Source: Salvelinus alpinus
Taxonomy: Eukaryota > Chordata > Actinopteri > Salmoniformes > Salmonidae
Length of the DNA: 64,000 bases
Direction: 5' to 3'
Assembly: GCF_045679555.1 (NCBI RefSeq)
Contig: NC_092092.1
Location: 18,076,969 to 18,140,968, forward strand
In this document: positions 56,330 to 64,000 of the stretch, piece after piece
Layout: the number at the start of each line of letters is the position of its first letter
Numbering within the stretch: position 1 is the stretch's first letter
The notes under the pieces: model-generated
Database searches by the model: none
What the model was told of the DNA's origin: nothing
The model's input: only the letters and a program-made list of their open reading frames with translations
Translations under genes and position numbers: made by a program

Positions 56330-57770
56330 AAAAAAATTATAAAATAATAGCCAATCAGCATTGAGCTGAGATGAGCGAGCTCAACTCTGAATGGTCTTGG
56401 TGCAGCAAAAATCTTGCTAACCTGGGTAGGTCCCTTCACCGACATGAAATAAAATAAAAACACATTATGGCGAGCCTGAAACTAAAGCTCTTTGGTCGAG
56501 TCCGGATCAACAAGGCTATCGTTTGGGAACTTGTCAATGCATTTGCAGAGTTCGATACAGCCATGGCTGAACACCTTGGGACAAGCACCATATTTACAGG
56601 TATTTCAAACACCATACAGAATTACATCATTCAGAGCATCGCAGATGTGATACAAAGTCAAATTGACAATGAGATCAGTTCAGCACCCTCCATAGCAGTC
56701 CAGGTGGATGACATAACAGATATGATAAGGGTGTATATGTGAGAGATTCCTTTTTTTTATGAGCGCAGAGAAAAACTCAGAGGTGATTAGCGCTGTTGTA
56801 ATGGAAACTATCGGCAAATACAACCCAGCAGCCAAACTCATCTGCCAGACTTACAATGGGGCAAGCTGCATAAGTGGGCAGTGAGGTGGGGATAAGGCGT
56901 TCGTGAAAACCCATTGTTAATATGCCCTGTTCATTCATTGTTATGCCCACAAACTAAACTTAGTTTTAGCACAGGGGACAAACAATATTCAAAACGCACT
57001 GTTTTTTTTGTTGCATCTATTGACAATTTTCATAACTTCTTTACCCGGTCATGCAAAAACACAGTCATGCTTACTGAGGTTGACAATACCATTCGGGTAC
57101 CGGGAGGCTGTGATACTCCTTGGAACTTCAAAAGTAGAGCAGTGCATGCTGTGCACAAAGGTCAGAGATTATTGGACATTGCTTTTGATCAGATCATTAC
57201 TGTGATAAAGATTCAATTGCCTAGAGTAGTGCTCTGAAATAGAAACTGAAAGAGTTCATGTTAAGAGGTTTGTTGACATGAAGAGCATCGACTTCTTCCA
57301 TGTTCTTGATCATGGGTCATTTTCCGAGTACTCAAAGCAAGAGGGGTTTCTTGACAAAGTACTCACACAGCTGTTCCAGATGTACCCTTTCTTTAACAAC
57401 CAGTGGATGAAAAAATAGCTGCAGGTACCCTATGCTGATGCCTCCTTCCACAAACCACCAGGTGAGCTGCTGCAATAATATGACCTGTACATCACTTTAC
57501 CCGAGTTATGCAAGCTCCTGAAACTGATGCTCACCATCCCTGTTACAAGTACATCTGCTGAAAGGTCATTTTCCTGCCTGAAAATAATTCAAACCTACCT
57601 ACGCAATAGCTGTGGACAAGAGAGACAAGAGACACTCACACATTTGGCTAAAATGGCAATGGAAACGTGTGTGTTGCATGAACTTAAGTCCAGCGGAGTA
57701 CTGTATGACAAAGTCATTGACCATTTTGCCAGCATGAAAGAGAGGAGGATGGCATTCCTCTACAAGTAGG
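56330..57770 (+). pseudogene. Degenerate hAT-family transposase (DUF4371 / hAT dimerisation type)
   Basis: Fragments in different frames: 56467-56742 with GISNTIQNYIIQSIADVIQS and then SAPSIAVQVDDITDMI, matching the start of the RNase-H-like region in ZMYM1-like hAT proteins; 56760-57420 with scattered matches (YPFFNNQWMKK); 57527-57769 with IPVTSTSAERSFSCLKIIQT, the C-terminal dimerisation motif of hAT transposases. Several stops and frameshifts separate them. The N-terminal zinc finger is not found. Confidence 0.85.
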
Positions 57771-59864
57771 GTGAGTCAACATGTTGTTCTCTTTGTACAC
57801 ACACAGATTGATTTGCCTGGATTGATCATGGCGTTATTAAATTGACATTGTAATAGACGAGGCATATACTTGATGTTGTTGTTTAAATGGTTTCTGTTTT
57901 CATCTTTGCCGTAAGATGATCAATGTCTATATATGCTTACAATTTGTGTACCATGTTCATTGTTCATTTATTGTTTTAGCTCGGTTTATTTCATGTTTGC
58001 TTCCATCTTTGCAGCAAGATGGTAATACTTAACTATTTATCTTGCCTGGACTGTGGGCATATATTCTGCACAGGTTTATTCTAAATTGCATATATTATTG
58101 TGATGAGTCAGTGTGAATGTGCTCGTTGAGAGAGGCGCTGTCCAACTGGCGGTGCTGATAGCGGAGGCCGCACCAGTAACTCTTTATCTCGCTGCTATAC
58201 CATGTGCAACCGTGTTTCGATCTTGCCTAGCCATCTTGTCTCAAGACGACCACAATGGAAATAAGTCCCGGACTTTAATGTGTGTTATCCTCTATGATTT
58301 TACTCGTGTGCATGTATGGTTTTTTCAAGTTTTATGTGTGCTTGTTTTTTTAAATGGTCGAATGAATAAACTAAACTCTCTGTGATCCTGAATCAATAGT
58401 TAATGTGCTCGGAGTCTGTTTTAATGCACATATTGGGGTTACCACAGGTTAACATCAGTATTCCAGGGGTTTCTCCCTATAGTTAGCCTACAACATGTCC
58501 AAGTTGAAGTGCATTGCTGTTGTATTTCCCATTAGGCTATTTTAATCTTGCTGCTTCGGAAAACATTTTAGTAAGGATGTTATTATAACTTGAGCAAACC
58601 GATGGTGAAATTAACTTTGCCAACTAACTTCAAACTTGCATTTGACCATGCTGTGTAGGTCATGTAACTGTTTGTTGCATGCAATATTTTATTTGTGGAC
58701 TTGAATTTATTCCACCACTGTGTGACGTTTGTACTTTGTCTGTAAACGTTGTAGGCTGTGGCTTATCAGCCTTATATTGGCTATCACGGTGCCGTATAAA
58801 TGCATTTTAATGGGTTATAGAGAAAACAACGCAATTATCACAATATAGGTTGTCAAAAAAATGGGCCTGGCTTGTTGTCCCAATTGGTTTTACCCACTCA
58901 TACTGCTGGCGTCTGAACGTGAGAAGAGGGTAAAATGCATGTCTCACGGCCAGTGCGTGAAAGTTGGCAGCGCTGTATCAATACGACCGCTCCTATTTAT
59001 AGAATTTATCTCGTGATCTCGAAAAAACAACTTTTGTTATGTTGTGATCATGAGATAAATAAATTGTGATCTCGACATGAGGATGGATTTTTATTAATAT
59101 GTCCTCTCTGCACTTCCGTAGTTATGGGAGTTGTAGCAGAGTTTCTAAACCCAGAGACGCAACATTGAGAGACTTTCGGATTGCTTGCAAAACAGACAAG
59201 GCTGACTGGGGTTTGAGAAGTCATTGGGGGAAGTGAAAATGATTCCTTTGTTTTTTCTCGAAATCTAAAGGCACAACCTAGATTCGAGCCAACGTCGTCA
59301 GTAGTTGAACATGTTATTATTTTTACCTCGTGAAAGTGACAAACTGACAAACATTTAATTGTGTCTAAAACAACTTTAAATCGAAGGAGTTCTGCACTAG
59401 ACGACGATTAGAACCGATTACGTGTTTCTACACATGAGTTTTGCTAGCTAACACGTGTGATCTGGGATTTCTATTGGAGAAGCAGTTTTAGCCTATCTTC
59501 ATACTATACTGTCTTTGGTCGTAGCAGAGAGGAATAGAGAGGCCCAACTCGGCAGAAAATCTGTCTCCCTCCAGCAGGTGGCGATTTTCGTTGTTTCGGC
59601 AACAAGCAATGAGTTTTTGTATGGAAGTCAATGAGAGTGCCGAATCTGGTCAACAAACAAATTAATGTTGTTTTTTTTGCTACGGGAGGTTTATTTGATC
59701 GATTTTTGTAAGTTTTGTAATGTTTAAGTTATTAGTGTACTAATATAAGTAGGACACGTGACATCCCGGGAACTTTGAGAAAAAAGTGTTTATATCGGAG
59801 TTGCCTATGCATCTTTCTCCATTGAATACAAGCAGTTGACGTGACATATCAAGTCATTAAATCA
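57771..59864. other. Intergenic region upstream of psme4, no gene seen
   Basis: AT-rich. It includes the reverse copy of the TCGAGATCAC repeat (58975-59080) and a CTCF-like motif (59571-59584). An open frame at 58113-58385 matches nothing I know and looks like the 3' flank of the dead hAT element. Confidence 0.5.
59571..59584 (+). promoter_or_regulatory. CTCF-like motif
   Basis: CCAGCAGGTGGCGA fits the core vertebrate CTCF consensus CCASYAGRKGGCRS at every position. It lies about 1.2 kb upstream of the psme4 start codon, between the two divergent genes. Binding is not shown. Confidence 0.45.
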
Positions 59865-60050
59865 AATTGTATTTGTCACACGCGCCTAATACTTTACTTT
59901 AAAAGCCCTTAACCAACAATGCAGTTTTAAGAAAAGATAGTTAAAAAAGATGTACTAAATAAACCAAATAAAAAATAATTACACAATCAAATAACAATAA
60001 TGAGGCTATATACTGGAAGTACCGGTACCGAGTCTTGTTAGTATATCCAT
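59865..60050 (-). mobile_element. LINE 3' tail fragment
   Basis: ATCAAATTGTATTTGTCACA and AACCAACAATGCAGTTTTAA match the complement of the LINE tail at 30480-30600. Truncated before any coding sequence. Confidence 0.8.
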
Positions 60051-60799
60051 AATCTTTGGTTGTATTTTAAGGTTCCTGCGACTGAAAGACTTCTCAGTGG
60101 AGGAGTTGCATATTTTTGTCACAAGTCGTACCATCCCCAGCTAGGACCTTGGTCATAGAACCTGAGAAGGGAGATATGGAAGTTTTCGTTTTTTGTCAAT
60201 GTGTAGTTCGCCATTAAACCCATAGAAGAAGAAAAAAATTGGTTTCATCGACTTTGCTTGAGTTTTTTTTTTAATGGGGACGTAATAACAAATAATTGAA
60301 TGTAGGTTGACCGTGAATGGACTCACATTCCAGTACAGTAAGTGGCGGTGTATGCACCTTACGATCCGCCAACTCAATCCCGAAGAAGAAACATCTAATT
60401 ATTGTATCTTGCGAAAATGACTGTAGGGGAGGAGCCGATTGCGTGGGATGGGTGTCTGGTAAAGAAACGTTGAAAGTAGTCAGATGGATAGCTAGCTAAA
60501 TGAGAAGGAACCCATTTTAAGTGCTAACGCACTATTTCAAGAAAGAATATTCGACTGAATCGGATATTTACATTTTTGTGTAGCCATATCAATGCCCAAG
60601 TGTGATATTTAGCTAGCATGGTGTTACAAAGGAAACATTAAGATGTTGTAGCTAGCAAGCTAACGTTATCACGAAGTTACACAGAAGGATACAAACTGAT
60701 CATCCAAAGCTAGCTGACATACTACGAGCCAACGTTAGTGAACTACATTATCTTGTCAAGCAACGAAGAGAACACAACCTACATTTGGGAAATTGTAAT
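60051..60799. promoter_or_regulatory. psme4 5' flank and 5' UTR, transcription start not fixed
   Basis: Contains GTACAGTAAGTGGCGGTGTA and a GATCCGCCAACTC segment near 60335-60375, which resembles part of the repeat at 29930. No TATA box or CpG island is clear. The 5' UTR probably begins in the last few hundred bases. Confidence 0.4.
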
Positions 60800-60996
60800 A
60801 TGAAAGAAGACGTGTCGGAAAAATTAGGATTTGTCCCTCAAAAAGACATCGTCTACAACAGACTTCTGCCATACGCGGATATATTAGACGAGGAATCCAA
60901 TGACCTTTTGGGTAAAATCAAAGGAAACTTGGGCCGGGCTGTCCAGCTTCGAGAGATATGGCCGGGTGTCTTGTTTTGGACAAGGAAACTTTCCAC
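60800..60996 (+). CDS. psme4: psme4, proteasome activator subunit 4 (PA200), coding exon 1
   Basis: PA200 is a large, mainly nuclear HEAT-repeat protein of about 1840 residues that caps the ends of the 20S proteasome core and promotes breakdown of small or unstructured substrates, including acetylated histones. This exon encodes only the N-terminus: [37 protein letters not shown] and TRKLST, nearly the same as vertebrate PSME4. The start ATG at 60800 has A at -3. The donor AC|GTAAGT ends the exon at 60996, 197 nt, phase 2. The poorly conserved leader before FVPQK is short ([10 protein letters not shown]). The rest lies right of the window; I found no exon 2 before 64000. The symbol could be psme4a or psme4b, since salmonids have duplicates. 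Confidence 0.94.
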
Positions 60997-62474
60997 GTAA
61001 GTGCTAACCCAGTTCAGTTGTCTGGCTTTCTAGATAACGGCTACTGTAGATAACTAGTTAATCAATCAAATGTATTTATAAAGCCCATTTTACATCAGCA
61101 GATGTCACAAAGTGATTATACATAAATCCAGCAATCCAGCCTAAAACCCCAAACAGAAAGCAATGCAGATGTAGAAGCACGTAGTTAATCATTCACCTCT
61201 GTAAGTTAATTTGGGTCGCTAGCTACATAATACATTTGCTTTTGCCAAATAGTGTTTAGAAGCTGCCAATAGCTAGCTATGGCTCGTTTTACGTTGGAGC
61301 AAGTGGGCTGCCCACCGGTAGCTAAGTTAGCTAGCTAACTAACATAACTATTTGATCGGTGTTGGCATCACTGACTGGGCGGGCGGTTGTGGATTTAGCT
61401 AGCTAGCAGGATTAGCCAGGCCAAGAAACAAGCTCTTACGTGAGGTAGCTAGCTAGATGTGTTTTGTGCTCAAAAGTGTAAGAATGCTAACATAGTCATG
61501 CAGCAGAGAGTAAACATTAAAATGTCAAGCCCGAGATGGCAAGCAACATAACTAATGCCATGTCATAAATCACGATATGATTCACGTTAGCAGTGGCCAT
61601 AAGCAACGGCATGCTACCAATTGCTGTGTCATTAGAATATGGCGCTAACTAACTTGGCTAATACTCCCTAAGCATCTTGTTTGTAAACATGCTTGTAGTC
61701 TTAACTAGTTGGTTGTACTACCGGTAACTTGCCACAGAGTCATTACTTTATATTTATAACATAAGTTTCCATGTTCCCTAATGGCCCAGCTAGTTAGCTA
61801 CTTGAGACACTGAGCGAGTTTGTTTTACATTGCTCGGTTAGGCGGGGTTTACTCAATTTGGACCACTTTATTGGTCCAAAGTGACATTTCCACCCACCCG
61901 GAACACCGGGCTATGCAAAACGATTTTGCCCAATGTCACTGACATGACCCTATTGCCCAAATCCCTTTTAACAAACCACGCCTTCACTTATTGCATAGTC
62001 TCTGACTGTATCAGAAGCACGTGAAGTCTTAGCAAGTGATCACAACAGCCTTGGTTAAAAAAATAAAAAAAATAAAAATGGTTTCTTGAGTCGTCCCTTT
62101 AGGTTGTATATATGTGTTGATGGTTTTACATCAGCGTCCCAAGATTTAGCTAGCTGTATTGATTAGAGACTACAAAACCAAACAATCTCAAAGTGAAACA
62201 AGCATTTCTTAATTTCCCCAAACATTCTTAAATATAATCAATATTATTTTCCAGTAGGAAGTTCAGGTTTGCTGTCACATTGCATTCAGCTACTGGTCAT
62301 AACTACACAACACAAGTAGGCTTCCCAAATTACCATAGTCCCTAGTTCAGGGCTCACTAATTGTTCAATGTTTGCTTTCACACTCACTGTTCACACATAG
62401 CTTTATCACTGCCAGTCCTTATATGACATGCAGTCACACTTAAATTCTGTGTGGTTTCCTGAGGTATTTGCACA
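60997..62474. other. psme4 intron 1, first part
   Basis: Holds a reversed LINE-tail fragment (61053-61190; TTATAAAGCCCATTTTACAT, CATCAGCAGATGTCACAAAG) and many GCTAGC motifs. The remainder is unrecognised, with no exon. Confidence 0.6.
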
Positions 62475-64000
62475 CAGTGCATTTGAAAGTTTACAGCCTT
62501 ATTCTAAAATTGATTAAAAAATATATATATAATATCTCGCTAATCTACACACAATACCCCGTAATGACAAAGCGATAACAGGTTCCGATTTTTTTGCAAG
62601 TTTATACAAAATAAAAAACAAATACCTTATTTACATAAGTATTCAGACCCTTTGCTATGGTTGGGGTCCAAACGCATAAAAGACACACCCTCGTCCACTT
62701 ACTCTCACCTTATGCCCTTGGGGGAATCCCCGTCGCCATCTTGGAAGGCGATCCAAATGATTAGCCAAGCAAGGGAAGTTTACAACATAAACCCCTCGGC
62801 CCTCGTTTTCAGTCGGCGTTGCGAGTGTACAATTATGTTCACTCGGGCCTGAAACTTCCCATAATTCAATTTGCGACAATTGTACATCCGATAAGAAAAG
62901 TCAGTGAAAACTTAAAAACGTCAATGGAGAAATGAACATAAGTAAGTAAAAAAAAAAAAAAAAAAAATGCAATAAGTTAGAAATTGTGCTACTAATGAAC
63001 ATGACGGCACAAACGTCTCTCTTAAAAAGTACATGTTTTTGTTTGGTTATCTTTAGGAAATTGTGGAAATAACATATTTTTCTTCAAGAAGCTCCAGCTA
63101 GGAAGGCTAACGTTAGTTAGCTAATTAATTTGCTAGCTATCATACAGTAGGCATATTAAAAATATATTTAATATAAGTAGACATGCATTCATAATTGACT
63201 GAAGCGCATATAAAGCACCCACAAGCTACCGGTGGCTGAAAACACGATCATCGCGGGATGAACCAGTGATGAATTTCCAGCCAAGGGTGGTCCATTTAAA
63301 AATCATTCTTCCTTCCCTCGCCCTGCAAGTGTATACTTGTCAGACGTCATGATACGTCATCAGAAGTGTCCACTTAATTTGAGGGCTGAGAGGATAGGGT
63401 GTCTTTTAAGTGTTTGGACCGGAGCCCAAGACACTTGAAATTGAGCTCAGGTGCATCCTGTTTTCATTGATCATCCTTGAGATGTTTCTACAACTTGATT
63501 GGAGTCCACCTGTGGTAAATTCAAATGATTGGACATGATTTGGAAAGGCACACACCTGTCTATATAAGGTCCCATAGATGAGAGTGCATGTCAGAGCAGA
63601 AACCAAGCCATGAGGTTGAAGGAATTGTCCGTAGAGCTTCGAGACAGGATTGTGTCGAGGCACAGATCTGGGGAAAGGTACCAAAACATTTCTGCAGCAC
63701 TGACGGTCCCCAGAAACACAGTGGCCTCCATCATTCTTAAATAGAAGAAGTCTGGAACCACCAAGACTCTTTCTAGAGCTGGCCAAACTGAGCAGTTTGG
63801 GGAGAAGGTCCTTGGTCAGGGAGGTGATCAAGAACCCGATGGTGACTCTAACAGAACTCCAGAGTTCCTCTGTGGAGATGGTTGTCCATCTGGAAGGTTC
63901 TCCCATCTCTGCAGCACTCCACCAATCAGGCCTTTATGGTAGAGGGGCCAGACGGAAGTAAATGGCACATGACAGCCTGCTTGGAGTTTGCCAAAAGGCA
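62475..64000 (+). mobile_element. Tc1-like element, interrupted, running off the window
   Basis: Starts CAGTGCATTTGAAAG, a damaged family end, and continues with CAGCCTTATTCTAAAATTG and ACATAAGTATTCAGACCC. It is broken at 62659 and resumes at about 63429 with GAAATTGAGCTCAGGTGCAT. The plus strand then encodes the transposase N-terminus from about 63610 (MRLKELSVELRDRIV, VPRNTVASIILK), with a stop codon replacing the W after ILK at 63742. The catalytic part lies beyond 64000. Inactive. Confidence 0.88.
62660..63428. mobile_element. Unclassified non-autonomous element with imperfect terminal inverted repeats
   Basis: The 769-bp insert splits the Tc1. Its left end reads GGGGTCCAAACGCATAAAAG and then ACACACCC. 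The complement of its right end reads CCGGTCCAAACACTTAAAAG and then ACACCC, so about 25 bp pair with a few changes. No clear target duplication was found. A 66-codon open frame inside (62652-62852) matches nothing I know. A poly-A run is at 62949-62967. Confidence 0.7.

Noticed and set aside
58113..58385. 90-codon open frame (MNVLVERGAVQL)
   Set aside because: No family recognised. It is followed at once by AATAAA and lies in the flank of the dead hAT element. Probably chance.
62652..62879. Open frames inside the unclassified element in psme4 intron 1
   Set aside because: Short, present on both strands, no known motif and no splice borders fitting psme4 phase 2.

Overview
The window looks like salmonid fish genomic DNA (salmon, trout or char). 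Several Tc1 families typical of salmonids are present, including a Sleeping-Beauty-type copy. There is also an HpaI-type tRNA SINE, high-copy non-LTR elements, GT microsatellites and many minisatellites. Species cannot be decided from the sequence. Repeats fill most of the window, but two protein-coding genes can be read through them.

Gene 1 is wdr27 (WD repeat protein 27) on the minus strand. I placed sixteen coding exons between 49152 (start codon) and 4509. Each has AG/GT splice borders and all fit one continuous frame (1588 nt, 529 codons plus one base). Exons 1-8 lie at 43.3-49.2 kb, 9-10 near 35.4-36.1 kb, 11-12 near 28.2-29.5 kb and 13-16 at 4.5-5.9 kb. The C-terminal WD repeats must lie left of base 1. 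Gene 2 is psme4 (proteasome activator PA200) on the plus strand. Only its first coding exon (60800-60996) and the start of intron 1 are inside. The two genes are divergent and 11.6 kb apart.

Layout: 1-1.8 kb rearranged LINE; 1.9-3.4 kb 49-bp minisatellite, GT and GGGA tracts; 4.5-5.9 kb wdr27 exons 16-13; 5.9-28.2 kb giant wdr27 intron 12, holding a LINE broken by a Sleeping-Beauty-type element, a roughly 7.1-kb 29-bp minisatellite array split by a near-intact 3.5-kb L2-like LINE, a MITE, and a truncated gypsy element with a Tc1 inside its integrase; 28.2-36.1 kb exons 12-9 with LINE-in-LINE, a perfect hairpin, an LTR and a SINE; 36.2-43.1 kb intron 8 with two minisatellites, an internally deleted Tc1, and a LINE broken by a Tc1 and a SINE; 43.3-49.2 kb exons 8-1, with a chimeric nested Tc1 in intron 1; 49.2-60.8 kb intergenic SINEs, a solo LTR inside a MITE, LINEs, a Tc1 remnant and a dead hAT transposase; 60.8-64 kb psme4 exon 1 and intron 1, ending in a Tc1 split by an unclassified terminal-inverted-repeat element.

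The most unusual features are repeat expansions at wdr27 splice sites. The exon 4 acceptor is copied eight times in a 35-bp minisatellite. The exon 10 donor is duplicated with a 69-bp period. CA or UG tracts follow several donors closely. No CRISPR, rRNA or true tRNA gene was seen. The only tRNA-like sequences are SINE heads.
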